Source: Pseudisothecium myosuroides (taxonomy: Eukaryota; Streptophyta; Bryopsida; Hypnales; Lembophyllaceae). Taken from it: a stretch of 64,000 bases of DNA. Shown here in pieces: positions 33,561 through 46,710 of this stretch. The position numbers and the translations under genes are program-made. The DNA lies in assembly GCA_951799445.1 (NCBI GenBank), contig OX637293.1, positions 11,718,001 through 11,782,000 of the forward strand, read 5' to 3'. The notes beneath the pieces are model-generated. The model did no database searches and was not told the DNA's origin. It worked only from the letters and a program-made list of their open reading frames with translations. Every line of letters begins with the position of its first letter. The first letter of the stretch is position 1.

Positions 33561-36500
33561 TTTTAAGTAGCTTCCTACAACATCTATTTTGAACAAATGT
33601 TTTTTTAACACACAAGGTGTAGACCAACTATCACCACCTTTGTAGGTAAAAACAAATTTGCTCCAATTGAAAGCCCTATAGGAGAAGTTATCATAATTCA
33701 ATAGAATTCATCAGCTAAAAAAGCCTTGGAAATCCAAAAATCTTTGTAATAAAAAAATAGTGGGATAAAAAATTTGGCTTGGACTCCACTACTAAGCACC
33801 ATCAATCCCTCCTTCATTCCCATAGCTTTTGCTAAAGGGAGCTTTGTAGGGAGAATTTGGAAGGAGGAATCTTGGAGGGGGGGCTTGGAGGGGGGCTTGC
33901 AAAGGAAGAGGACTTTAAAGCTTCATAGATAGTGGAAAGGGTGAAATAGAATAAGTGTAGAAGATATAGGGGAATATAAAAATCTTTTCACTTATAATGG
34001 AAGATGGATTCTATGTTTTCACCATTTCCTGCACCATTTAGATTTGCCAAAAACAAAGTTGTCAAGTTTACAAGAAATCGTCAAAAGTTGACTCATGTAT
34101 TGATGATTTTTTTTATCTCTTCCTATAGTAAGGTGATTTAGAGTAAGGTAGCCCCTTAACCTTGAAAGGAAGAGACCTATCACCAAGGTAGCTTGTAAAA
34201 AATTACCCAATTTTTGCACCAACATGTGCATTCTTCATTTCTATAATAATCTTAAAAGTCATTTGTCAACCACTTTTTGGTCTTGGTGTCCTTCTAGTAT
34301 TAATTGCTTCTGAAACTTTGCATGTTTATTTAACCAAGATATGCAATTCATAGGTAAAGAGACTCATTGTCTATAGAGAAAAAATTCATTCTATGTGGCC
34401 TCAAAATCTATTGACATTGTCAAGTAGGGCCAAACAAAACTTTTGCCAAAACTTCAAACATTAGAACCTTTAAATCCATGCAGTCATATGTGTTGGCATT
34501 GATTTTAAATATTGCCATAGTTGTCTAATACGCTTTTTTCTATTGGAATTCTTTTGAATTAATTTTTATTTTTGGTCATCCACCAAAAAATAGTAGTTTA
34601 TAACAATTTCTCTTGAAAAATGCCCTCCATCCTTTAAGGCTCATATGCATAGGCAACTTAATAAATAAAGTCAAAATTATAATTAAGCATTTTTTTGAAT
34701 TTTTGACAAGTGAAAATCAAAATTCTTTAATTACATATATTTTTTAAGAATTTTTTGTATTCTTTGTGAATTTTCAAAATCAAAACTTTAAAGAAGACAA
34801 GTCTATAGTTGCTTGCTTGAAGCCCCTTCAAAAAGATCTTAAACCATTACAAAAGGCTTTGTTACTTTACAATCTTCTGGTACCATGTATTTAATTGTAG
34901 ACAAGCATAGTTTAAGATCAAATTGATTACACTTCATAAGAATTGATAGAACTAGGAGGTGAATAGCGAATTCTTTATTTTTAAATGAATCTTTTGGTCT
35001 TAGAGATAAAACCACAAGCCTTTTGTAGGTCATCAAATTTCAATTTTTTTCATGATGATTTGAATTTATCATGAATTTTTAAAATAAAGTAAAAAACATT
35101 CAAATCAACTACAAAACATGCCTCCAAAATGTAAAAATTTCACAATGGATGTATATTAAGTGAAAAATATTATATTATATATAAACTTTTGATTTCAATC
35201 TAGAAGCGATAAATTTGTAGACCACGATAACAAGCCCAAAGGTCAAATTTTGATGAAATATGTAGTTTTAAGAATTATGAAATTATCTAAGAAAAGTAGA
35301 AATTAGACATAATTAACTTCATTTCAAGTACTAGGATCAAATTCATAAAAGATCCATTTCATAGATGAAATTCACACTTAGAACAAAAAAATTAAAATTG
35401 CCAAAATTCACTTGAAAATGCATCTTTTGTGATCTGAGGAGAAAGCATATTCTTTTAAAGAATAATCAATAATACCTAAATGAAGGAATTTCTACCAGCA
35501 ATTGCTCAAAATATATCCAAGAAAGTTTTAAAAAAATGTAGATGAAAAATTGCAATTCTTCACTTTCTATCATTTAATTGAAATCATTCATAAGTCACTT
35601 TTTGATTTTAGCAAATGTACAAAATTAATCTAGAAAGGACAAGCTTAGGAACATGATGTCAAACATTAAGATACTTCCATCAATATCTTCTATTTTGCTA
35701 TTGTATAGAATTTTTTGTAGTAATACAGAAAATGTATAGAATAAAACCAATGAAATCATACCCCTTTAAAAACTAGATATTCAAGTTTTGAGCAACAAAT
35801 GAATTGAATGTTTTTTCAACCATACATTCTTATTTTTTTCATCCATCTAATGTTTTCAAATTATTGTATTGGTTTTTTATTATTTGAACGGAATAAATTT
35901 TCAAAAGCTCTTTTTTGCAAAAAATTTATAGTTCAAAAGTAACAAGTATGTTTCTCCTCAAATTGACTACAATTTATCTAGTAACTTTTGGTTTGACCCT
36001 AAACTTACAAACAAACAAATTGATCATCTATTCAAATTTGAATATGGACAACACATCGGCTTTGCACAAAAACACCTCTTGTCGAACATACAATATCCTT
36101 CAAAACTTTGCCTACTATGCAACTTACACCAAATTGTAGAATTTTTTTGAACAATTTTATTTGCTGAGTTGGATAAATGTGACTGTGATTATGTGTTCAA
36201 ATTAGAAGTTTCCATTGTCATCTTGGCATTGTTGCTTTTAGTCGAGCACATTGCCGGGCTTGTATTTCTTCTCCATATCTTCTCTATGTCCTTCATTTTT
36301 CCTCAACTACCCCCACATTTGCTACTAGAAGTTTGGTCTTCTTGTTTCATGTTTCCCCCCCCTTGGCTTGCATTTCATGATTCCATGCTACCTCCTTTGG
36401 AATCCCATGCAATTCGTGATTGTTTATTTCCTATGTTCTAGTGCACTAATGCATCATTGTATTGAAAACTTTGAGACAACCATAAATTTGACACTGGGGA

Positions 36501-38159
36501 TTGATTGGACATCACGCTTTTCCACACAATTTCTAGTACGTGCATGTTCACACTTCTAGGATATCAAATTCAAAAGCCAGATCTTTGTAGAAAATAATAT
36601 TATCCATTGAATTTTTTTTGGACATGTTGAAATATTATATCATTAATTCATATCATTAAATTATTATTATATACAATAAAATTTAAGCCAGAGTTTATTT
36701 ATTTCATTTATTTTTTGTTTATATACATACCAAAAGCCATCATTTTGTTGTACCTTGATAAATACATACATTTATGTGCTAAAAAGGTGTTTACGGAGGT
36801 ATAAACGATGTAGCAATCCACAAATGTAAACTTTAGTTTTATTCAATAATACCTCTATAGAAAAAGTACACTCTATAATGGAAATTTATATAATATATTT
36901 TCTATACAAAAGTGAAGTTTAAATTTGGCAATTCAATAGGTGAAATTTGCACGAAAATTTAGAGTTTTTTATATCAAGTTCAATTATTGCATTTGCAAAT
37001 TTTTTTGATTTAGTAAGTTTAATTTCAAAACTAACTTCAGTAATTATACGCAATTCCATTCACTATGGTATAGAATTTCATGTCAAGATGACATTAAAGA
37101 AGTTTTTTAAAGTTGTAAGAGTCAAAATTGATGTAGAATTCTTATCATTCCTATTGAACACCTTATTAATACATTTATATACAACATCTTCAAATACAAT
37201 ACAATCTAAGAGTTGAAAGTGAGTTTGGATTAGACACATTCATCTTTCTCTAATGAAATTCTTTGTGATTATATATTCATTGAATATCTTCAAAATTTAT
37301 TACAGATTTTTTACAAGTGATTACTTGTTGATAGCTTCTACAACATCAAATTATCTAAAAGTACATTTAAAGTCCATTCGCCCCCTCAAAGACCTTAGAA
37401 TAATCACTAAGTTAATAGAATTATAGGCCTTGAAGACTAGGCTTAAAGACTAGAATTGAAGTAACAATCAATTCAAGAGTCAAAAAGTTCAATTCAAGCT
37501 AATTTGGTCCCTACAAAATCTACATGTCCAAAAATTGATTTTGGAACATGTCAACTTTAGTCCGGCTTCATTAAGGTCTAAAAATACTATCCTTAAAAGG
37601 TTATCTTATCTTGGCAAAGTTTAGTTTTGGGACATATCAACTTCAGTCACATTTAATTGAAGTCCAAAAACATTGTACCACCTTAAGTCTACTTGATAGA
37701 GTTTAATTTGAAAAATGTCAACTTCAATTGGGCTTGATTAATTAACAATCAAGCTTAATTTGGATCTGGTACTCTAGTACTGCTTTGGCACAAATTTTTT
37801 AGTTAGTTTAGTAGTAAATGTTGATTGTCCCTAATAACTTCTTTAATGCGATATAACTTTTGTATTCATGCTTTTTCAAATATGTGGAGTTATTAATAGT
37901 TGCATGATTCTAATATTTTTATAGTTGATATGACAAATTTGATTTAGAGCTAGAATGTAAGGTGAGAAATTTATGACAAATAATAAATTTTTAGAATTTT
38001 GTGGGGACTATGTACCCCAATGCCAAAGTACGAACACCTCTAATACTAAAGATGTGGGTTCAAATCTCACTACCTACATTGAATTGTGACTTGAATCGAG
38101 AACCTATACGTATACAACCCATGTGTATAGTATTTGATCTAATACATATTAACACGTGT
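33561..38159. other. AT-rich intergenic DNA, no gene recognised
   Basis: About 4.6 kb of very AT-rich sequence with only short, unrelated open frames (longest about 90 codons). I find no conserved protein motif, no long inverted repeat and no clear tandem array after the satellite fades near 33560. It may contain old decayed transposons beyond recognition by eye. Confidence 0.6.
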
Positions 38160-38925
38160 TGAGATTTGATAGGTATTTGAATTTTCTATATAAATGTAAA
38201 ATCGATACGGTAAAGATTTAGTATATTTATAAACTTGTAAAGAAATGATCTAGGTCTTAAGATTAGCCTTGAGTTACTTGTGCAGTCATTTGGCTCTTTA
38301 ACTTTGAAAAGCTCAAACGTCCATATTCTTGACAATGAACAGAGGGCTTCAAGGCACTCTGTAGTTCAACCAACTTCTCATTCATCTAATGTAATACTTG
38401 AATCTGAAAAAGACAACCTTCCTTAACGATCAAATTCATGAAATTCTGGTTAATGATATTTCTGTACAAAGATATAAGCAAAAAATAATAATGTGCAAAA
38501 ATGTGCAAAAATTCATAAACTTGTAAACTTGAGTTACTTGTGCGATCATTTGGCTAGTCTATTGTTCATGAATTTACTACAATAGTGAATACAGGGTCAC
38601 TTATACATCCATTGCTTGAGGTTCATGAAAGGATGTGAGATTAGAGAAGGTGATATTAAAGAGGCTTGTGATTTAATATATACTTGAATTTTCTATAAGA
38701 ATGTAAAATTGATGCAATAAAGATTCAGTAAACTTGTAAAGAGATGATCTAGATCTTAAGATCAGCCTTGAGTTACTTGTGCAATTATTTGGCTAGTCTT
38801 TAAAGTCCACAATTCTACTACAATAGTGAATAGAGGGTCACTTATACATCCATTGCTTGGGCTTCATGAAAGAATGTGATATTAGAGAAGGTGATATTAG
38901 AGAAGGTGATATTAAAGAGGCCTGC
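38160..38925. repeat. Tandem duplication with a period of about 240 bp
   Basis: The block 'aacttgtaaagagatgatct' followed by 'cttaagatcagccttgagtt', 'acttgtgca' and 'atttggct' occurs near 38233 and 38735, with a partial copy near 38520. The block 'acaatagtgaataKagggtc', 'acttatacatccattgctt', 'cttcatgaaag' and 'ttagagaaggtgatatta' occurs near 38580 and 38820, and its last part is itself doubled at 38880-38915. A segment at 38300-38480 resembles one inside the PS1-like gene near 43530-43720. Confidence 0.8.
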
Positions 38926-40616
38926 TCATGCCTCACTTCCAACGAGGCGGACTGAGATTCAAAGGGAGTCATCGAGGTCCCGAGATTCAAATTTTGAAGA
39001 CCTGGAATCCCGCCCTTTCCAAGGCGTCCGTCAGCACGGGTGGAGGCTGTCGCCCGTCCGTCGCGACAGTGGTGGTGGACTCCCTCTCCGTCCTCGCAGC
39101 TTTTTTTTTCTCACCACCGCGATTAGGGTTTCGCTTGACGGATTTCCTTTTTCCTTAGCGTCAATCATTTCGCCTCCCCATCCCATCCCATCCCTTCCAT
39201 GTGCGTCCCATTTCGTCGTCGTTGGAACTAATTTATAGAATATTTCCAACCCTGATTCCGTCACCATTAGCATACAAATGTAGTCACGGATAGTTTTGCC
39301 CTTTAGTTTACCTTGTTTAGTCTCAGCTGGCCGGGGCGAGTTACTTGACTGTTACGTTGCTCGAGATGCCGGACGGAATGATGGCGTTAAGTTCAGCTGA
39401 TGGCGTCCTCTATCCTGCCAGGGAATGAAGTTGTGGATGGAGAATCGAGAACTGGTAGGGAATGTGGCTTGCCATTCAGTTCTCGTCGGGACTGAGTGAG
39501 AGGTTTTCGTATTTTGGGGGGAAAGAGGGAGATGCAAAAGTGTGGGTGGTCTCCCGGGAGAATTGGCTTCCCGGGGTGCTGGAGAGAGAGAGAGAGCGCG
39601 AGCGAGCTGGAGGGAGCGTGGTGGTGCGGAGGATTTCGGAGCGAACTGACGATTGTTAGCTGTGATGTTCTCGTTCTCCCGTGTTTGTCGAAGCTCTTGG
39701 GTTGTTGTAGAAACTTGGGTTTGGTGATTTGATTTCTAATCATGAGACGGGAGGTGTTCTCGTCTGTTCAATTGACGTCAATGGCGATCAAAGTTGTGTA
39801 ACGACTGCTAGACAGTGGGTAGAGTGGTCGTGTGCAATTTGTGTCGTTCGTTCTAGCTTAGTAGGTAACAGATTATTGCCCCTGCTCGAAATTCGGCACT
39901 TTACATCAATCTTCCAGTAGGCTCGGAGACGGATGTGTAATCAGGTTCTGGCATTTGTAGCTGTCAGACCCCGGGACTGAGCCGAGAGAATGTATTCCTC
40001 TGTTTGGGCTTTTCTCGCATCTGCTTTCGGGTCACTCCAGTTCTGATCGCTTTCCTTGTTTGTGTGTGTGTGAGTGTGAGCTTCGGTGGTTGATGTTAAT
40101 CCTAGTGACTCTTAGGTAGGCGCTGTTAAGATTGGTAATTTCGGCTCCTCGCATTGCATCTTGGTCAGGCGGATTAATGGACAGAACAGCAGAATGCACG
40201 CTGTCGTAGTGCCTCGTGACGGTTCAAAGTTACTTCTCGTGTTCGTCAGACTTGGTAGTATTTGTATTTGCATCTCCATTTGGTCGACTTGCTGTTCTCT
40301 TGAACTAGAACAGGGGTATAGATTCAAAATTGTCTGGGATTTCTGATTTTTTCGTGGAAATTAGTCAAAGCCAGGTTGTTTGATTTTCCTTTTGCCCGAT
40401 GGCAGAGTTTAAATCTGTTAGAAGATGGCTCTATTTATTTGATCGCTGTTTCTTAATCATATGAGGCGGTTGTTGTTGCCCAGATCAGATTTTCATAATT
40501 GCGCTGCTGTTCTCATTTAAAATCGCTGTTTTTTTTTTGCAGGAATCGATAGGTTGGCTACCTGCTGTGCAAATTTACCCTATGATCTCTAGGTAGAGGT
40601 TACAACCATTGAAGTT
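38926..40616 (+). promoter_or_regulatory. 5' flank and leader intron of the PS1-like gene
   Basis: GC content rises at about 38.93 kb, at the edge of the repeat. The interval contains a GA-rich tract (39584-39605) and several G/C-rich stretches typical of a plant promoter and leader. 'ctgtttttttttgcag' ending near 40542 is a strong acceptor, so a leader intron probably ends there, 75 bp before the start codon. The short open frames inside (for example 38876-39238) match nothing I know. Confidence 0.5.
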
Positions 40617-43600
40617 ATGCAAGATACTCATGCACCGCACGAGACTGATGACCCAACCCCATCAGCAGCTGGTGGGGTTAGGGACAATCTGGAATCCGAA
40701 GCGAAGGGTGATCTGGGTAAGAAAGGTTCTCATCCTAAATACTTTGAAGTGAAACTCCCAAGTGTTACTACTGGGTCATGTGTCTGCTTCGTGATTTTGA
40801 GGTTCTTTACAATTTTACGTCCTAGACTCAACCCTCTCTAATCACACACTCTGTAATTGCACATTCTTAGTATACGCTGAGAATCTAGCATGTTATGTAC
40901 ACATCTGATTGGACAAATTCCACATGTGCAAGGAGTCCATATATCCCAGCGGGCTGTGCAATCAGAGAGGGTTGAGTGTTCTGTGCAAGTGATCTTTTAG
41001 TCAGACTGTATGAATGGCATATACTATCGTGATGACTGCGTGCCTAACTTCTCAAGATCCACTACAAAATTATAGTAACGAACGAAGTCACTAACTACGC
41101 GAAGCTAGTGATATTTAACAGTCTACTGTTACAAAAATTCTGAGGTTCTCTAAGGGCGTAATTTCAGAAACTTCAAATGCAGTAGTGTTGATTGTAAATA
41201 TGAAGATCGAAATCTGAGATGTACTTATTGCAACTGCAGATCCTGGTTCGAATGTGGAAACCAGTAACTCGGAAGCTGCACATTGTAGCATAGTGGAAGA
41301 TCATTGCCCAATTCATGTGGGCGAGGTAAGTCTTACCCAAGCTCCCGACTCTATGGACGAAACCTCAACGGTAGTGATGGAAGAGGGTCCCCTGCTACCA
41401 GTGGACCCCTTGCAGCTCGCCGCGGACCATGCGCCTGAATATCTTTCTGGTAGTAGTTCGAAGTCCATCTCCAAACCTCACCAGGTAAATTCTGAGTTTG
41501 TAACGCACTTGCTGTTGTCTCACATGAATGTTTTCATTTGATTAGCGTGTATTTGCTTTATTGTCATTAGATGACTTGGAGTATTCAGGGATCATCGGGA
41601 GATCATGGATGCCTGGATGCCTGAAGATGACTTGTTCACGATTTCTATTCAGTTCATAATTGTAATCGTAAATGGCAGTTAGTGATGGGATTTCAAAGTT
41701 GAGTTGTGCAAATAGGTGTTTTGTCTCAAACTCAATTTATCATATCTGCCACAGGGTGGTAAAGCGATTGGTCGACAGAAGGGAAGGAAGCAGAGAAAGG
41801 GCGGGTCTGGAAAATTGCCGGTAAATATCCACCTATGTTTCTCTGAAATTCTTTTGCGCGGGCGTGGTAAAATGCCACTGTCCTTCCGAGTTTTGTGAGC
41901 AAAATGCGGCTTTGAATTCTAAAGTGCGACGATCTGATAGCGTGTTTATTTTAAATGTCTACTTCATCAATGCTCCAATTTCGTCTGAGATCAATTCTAG
42001 ACTCTGACTTCCATATGGGCTGTGGTACAGGAGATTCGACCATTACCCTCCCAGCCAGTGAAGCCGTACGACAACTTCGCTGAGCAGAGCTCTGAGGAAA
42101 ATGTGCGCAGTCGTTCTCGCTTGATTTATTTATGCTTAGGGTTCAGAAAGGATGTTTGTATGCACGGTATTAACTACTGTCTTCACGTTGGTTCAGTCAG
42201 TAGACTGATCGCGACATAGTTGTTTGACCTGGCTCATTTCGATATGTCTGGTGTTTATTCTTAGCTCATTTTGATAACGCCTGGTGCTTTAAAATTTGTA
42301 TAGCAGGAAAATAGATCCAGCACCAAGGATCAGGCAAAGAGAACTCCTGCAGCTGTCAACGATCCTTCCACTGCAAGAAGGCAGTCCCAGAGAGGTGATG
42401 GAGAGCGTTTTCAAGGCACTCCTAGTCGTCGCCTGGCCTTAACCCCTGTTCCGCCCTCTGAACTGAACATACGAATGGGCACCACACCTAATCAAACACC
42501 TGAGAAGTTCACACCCACCAAAATTGTGGCAACTTCAAACAGCGTGACGCCGATCCAGGTTGCTTCCACTACACAAGTGGATGAGGAATTGGCCTCTCCG
42601 ATATTGTCTCTTCAGCGAACTGGATCCATCACTACTCAGGTTTTAACGATTGGAGTTGTAAGTGACCCTGAGTCGGATTGTGTCGAAGAGAATTTTTCAG
42701 TTTCGGCAATTACTCATTTCGACGAAGAGGAAACTATCGAGGCTGCCTTGGAAAGGGAATCTGCACAGTTATACGGTCACAGTGATTCAAGTGAACATCA
42801 CGATTCAGACAAGGAGAATGTGCCTGTGCATGCGAGGTTCCCGCCTGGCATGACCTGGAAATTGCCACAAAGCTTCAACACTACAAGAAGTTGCATTCGG
42901 GAGCCCCTGCAAACGCTGTATAGTGCGCCATCTCCTTCGGTGTATCAGAGTCCGGACATTTTTACTACTCCCACCACTTCTCAAAAACTGGTTAGACTGG
43001 GCCCTCTTATATGTAATGCTAAATAGTCATCTTGCACCTGTGTTATTTTACTTATTAAGCATGTTAGATTATACTTTCCTTATTTAGGGTTTTAGATTTC
43101 AGCGCTAATGAAGTGGGTGAAGTACAAAATTCTATTCTAGGAATAGAGCTTTTGATTCCCTAGTGAGACTTGTACAATCCTCTTTTGTGGTACAGCAGCC
43201 CCTCTATGAGTGTCTAATCATGTCCCATCTGGCAGGCGAGGTTTCAAGCGGAGGCAGGACGGCAATGGCAAATGGTTGTAGATACAAACTGTCTTTTGAA
43301 TGCAGAGTCTCTGGAGTCCCTCAAGATGCTTGAAGGAATTCGCGAGACTCGTCTTGTCATTCCAAACATCGGTAAAATCTTATGTCTTCCTGATGTCCAT
43401 GTATCAACCCAGCCGCTGTGTTCCATGCAATGATATTTGATCGAATACTACTCTCTCTCCTTAGATTTCACTTTATATGATAAATCCTCTTTGGTCATCT
43501 ACCTAGTGAAACAGTTGCTAAGGTGTTAATCCCTGATCGCCCGGAAGTCCATATTCTGGATGATGAACAGGTGATTCAGGGTGATATTTTGTCTATATTA

Positions 43601-45279
43601 CTTCTCATTCATCCAAAGTATCGCTTGAATCTTTAAGAAAATTTCCTCTTTCATGGCAAGTTCATGAAATTGAGGTTAATGATGTGTTTGTACACGATAC
43701 AAGCAAACATATGCAAAAATTCAAGGGTTATGTGCGTCCACTGTAACTGGGCTAGAGCAATGAAGCGCGATTAGACAGCGTATTAGAAATGCGATTAGAC
43801 AACAATCATGTTACTGAGGTCAACTCCGAATATTTTTTCAGTTCCGCATTCCATTATTCTTTTTAAACGGCTAGTTCACAATTAACCCTTAATTCTAAGA
43901 TCAACCACAAAGAAGCGGTAGCAAGGAAATAAGTGCAATTGTTCATGAAGACTGAGCGGTAATGATAATTCATTGTGCAGAGCTGCTTGTTATGATCCTC
44001 TTGCACCCATGAACTCGTTTTGCAATTGTGATGCAGTTGTAAGGGAGCTTGACTACCTGCAGAAACAAGACGATTGCATGGCTCGTGCATCTTCTGGTCT
44101 ACAGTGGATCGAAGCCTGTATGTTGAAGATGCCTTCCTGGATTCACGTTCAAAGCTCTGGAGAAACTGTGCACGTGGCCATGTCTCCTCCTGTATCACCT
44201 TCTCTTTACAGGTACATTCCTCAGTTTGATGTTCATACCAGGAGTACTATGGATTAGGTTTTGTGAGACTGAAGTAGGAACGCAAATCTTGACACGTTTT
44301 TATAAGACTCGCCTACATCACGCGGTCAAGTATTCGCAGCTGTGGTTTAGCTATCAACGAACTTACTTAAAGTGGCGATTTCACAATTTCCAAATTAGAA
44401 AAGTTATTTTAGAGTGACTTTTCTTGTTTTCATTGTGCAGAGGAATTCACTCATATGTCGGTGAAAGCGCCATGATGCACCCCACTCTACATGATCATGT
44501 CCTTGAGTGTGCGCTATTCCAACAAACAATGCCAGATGGCCGAGTTGCTATCTTGACAGATGACACGACTCTCAAAATCAAAGCTTTGGCGGAGGTAATG
44601 TTTAACCTTCATCTTCCAACGAGGTTACAGAAGATGTCTGGTTTAGGTCCATGTGCATGTTCACATATGTTTATGCTTATTGTCGTGCATTTGGAACATC
44701 AGAGGGATTAAACTCATTATTGGTTTAATGTTGAAGCATCAGGGTCTCCGCTGTGAGGTTTTTTTGAGTAGCATTCAATGGCTGAAGGATTTATTAATGA
44801 AACACATTCGTAACATTGTTTTGGAGTGACCTCGTAACCAATGGAGTCATTCAACATGATTCGAAGTGGCCCTCGTAACCAACCCATTCAAAACGGAGGT
44901 GCACCTAATTTCAGCGATAAAATAGGGATTAACTAAATGAAAAAGATTACTAGTAGGTGTTCCGATCGCGATCGAGTCTTATATTTTCGTTGCGTGGCAG
45001 AGTCTTGTGGTGGACACTGCAGTCAATTTCAGTGACAGCTTGCTGAATCCCTACTCCAACCGCTTCGTTTATGTTGGTAGCACACCCATCGGACGGCTAT
45101 CCATTAGCCGTCTTCAAGAAAATTTATATGATGGACTCAGCACGCCTGGAACGACTATCTCCAGCTCCAAATGGACAACACCTATGTTCAGGCCTGACAC
45201 ACCCCGACCTACGTCGAGAGCCCACTTTTCCCTTTGGCGTAAGAGCCAACCGCTTGGCCTCCAGGCTCTTCTGCAGTAG
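40617..45279 (+). CDS. PIN-domain protein like PARALLEL SPINDLE 1, without FHA domain
   Basis: Nine exons: 40617-40716, 41240-41484, 41755-41820, 42031-42102, 42307-42990, 43236-43371, 44037-44211, 44441-44594, 45001-45279; total 1,911 bp, 636 residues. Residues 1-390 are low-complexity, with a basic patch (GRQKGRKQRKGG) and a KEN box (DSDKENVP, about residue 330). Residues about 390-600 form a PIN nuclease-type domain: MVVDTNCLLN (first acidic residue), ETRLVIPNIVVRELDYLQ (second), RASSGLQWIEACM, GRVAILTDDTTLKIKALAE (third and fourth), then FSDSLLNPYSNRF. The last motif and the domain order match the C-terminal half of Arabidopsis PS1, which controls meiotic spindle orientation. PS1 has an N-terminal FHA domain; none is visible here, so either this lineage lacks it or an upstream exon is missed. 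The exon 4 donor (AAT|GTGCGC) is the weakest junction. Confidence 0.85.
43497..43740. repeat. Dispersed repeat in intron 6 of the PS1-like gene, related to 38.3 kb
   Basis: Between the PIN exons lies a segment with 'gtccatattctggatgatga', 'acttctcattcatccaaagt', 'gcaagttcatgaaattgagg' and 'ttaatgatgtgtttgtacac'. The region at 38317-38480 carries recognisably related words in the same order. The intron copy has a short open stretch (VLIPDRPEVHILDDEQ). It is probably a fragment of a transposable element, not a PIN exon, because the flanking exons join in phase without it. Confidence 0.6.
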
Positions 45280-45883
45280 CACCGGTCAGACCAGTTTTGA
45301 ATTTCGGGCATCTACTCAGTGAAACTCTGTGATCTGACAAACTTCTCAGGTATCACCGAAAGGTTGTGTTGTCTTAACCTTCATGATTTCTTAAGACTTT
45401 TGTCAGCAGGAGAATTTTTTACAGCTTTTAAGGTCAAGAGGTTCCTTGACAACTGTTGGTATATGTTTGTAAACCTATTTTTGTAACATCTCCATATACT
45501 TAAGGTGTCTGGATTTGACAAGTCAATTTCCTCGCAAGCTTCGTGTAGTCTAGTCATTGGATAGAATTGTCAATATGAACTTAGAGTTGCCCTGCTTGTT
45601 TCATGATGAGTTCGATCAGAGCACCTCTAGGTTCTGCTGTCATAAAGAGCAGCTTCGAAGCTACATTCTTCTTTATCCATGCTTCACATGCTACTCGTTA
45701 TGAATCACAGGGAGGGTACGCAAAGGGTCATATTGAGACTGGGTTACCCTCTGCAGGATATGAGGGGCACACTGTGCTGTGCTGTACATATAATTCTCAA
45801 GTGGACGCACTTCCCTCTCCTGAGCGTCAAGGAACATGCTATAAATCTCTTGTGAGGAGCAGGACACATACCGATTTTTACCC
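45280..45883 (+). other. 3' flank of the PS1-like gene
   Basis: About 600 bp of mixed composition following the stop codon; it most likely contains the 3' UTR. An open frame at 45603-45887 has no recognisable motif and ends exactly where a decayed TTAA element begins, so I do not call it a gene. Confidence 0.45.
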
Positions 45884-45887
45884 TTAA

Positions 45888-46000
45888 GCCCTAAAGTACC
45901 ACGGCCTTTTTTTTCTTCCAAAAAACACTTAAAAAGTGTCATTTCTAATGCAAAGAGCAAAAAACTGTGAAAATTGGATTCCCTCAGTCCCATTATGATC
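45888..46000 (+). mobile_element. TTAA-flanked element, truncated left end
   Basis: After TTAA (45884-45887) the sequence 'gccctaaagtaccacggcct' and 'tcttccaaaaaacac', 'gtgtcatttctaatgcaaag' matches the left end of the copies at 32125 and 52122. Similarity fades after about 110 bp and no matching right end follows nearby. Confidence 0.65.
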
Positions 46001-46710
46001 TTGTTGGCCTTAATTTTCTATCACAAATGATCTCATTGGCCTTAATTTTTTGTCCCCAAATGATCTTGTTGCACTTTGTGATGTTGCAAATCAGCCATGT
46101 TTAGCTTTTGATTGCTATTTGGTACCAACAAAACAATTCCAAATAGTTCCTCCTCCATGTATGCAATCATCTATCAAAAGACAAATAAAATGACTAAAGG
46201 GGTCAATGAACATCATTTGTTTATCTTTGCATCTTTTTAAGTGTTGTCCAATTGAAAGAAATGAAGCTTTGAGAAGTGGAACAAAGATCCACACATGGTC
46301 TTATGTCCATACTAATTCCCCACAAATGATGTATTTACACTCAACAATTAAATGTCCACTCCTTTAGTTTATTTTTTCTTTTTAGTATTCTGAATCTACA
46401 CTTTGAAAAGGGCTATGTCAAAATTTGGCTTCACTCCCTAGAATGTATGGGGATTTGGTTAGATGGAATAGCAAGGGTCCCCCTCCCTATTTATTTCTCT
46501 CTTTCTGTTTTACTCTGATTCTCTTCATTTGTTCAACTTTCAAGCTTGGCTATTTTTTTGGCCCTTATTTTAATACAATGGTTCACCATTTGTTTTGAAA
46601 ATCAAAAATTAAAAAAGGCTCCAATTCTTAAGGTTTCAAGGATGATAAGAATGCAGCAAACTCTACTTACAATGCAAAATAGGTTTTTAAAATGCTATTT
46701 TTAGCCTTAA

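Noticed and set aside
38020..38100. tRNA or SINE promoter: 'gtgggttcaaatctcac' resembles a B-box
   Set aside because: No cloverleaf can be drawn, no convincing A-box at the right distance and no SINE tail or target duplication.
45603..45887. 94-codon open frame downstream of the PS1-like gene
   Set aside because: No motif; it lies in the probable 3' flank and runs into the TTAA site of a decayed element.
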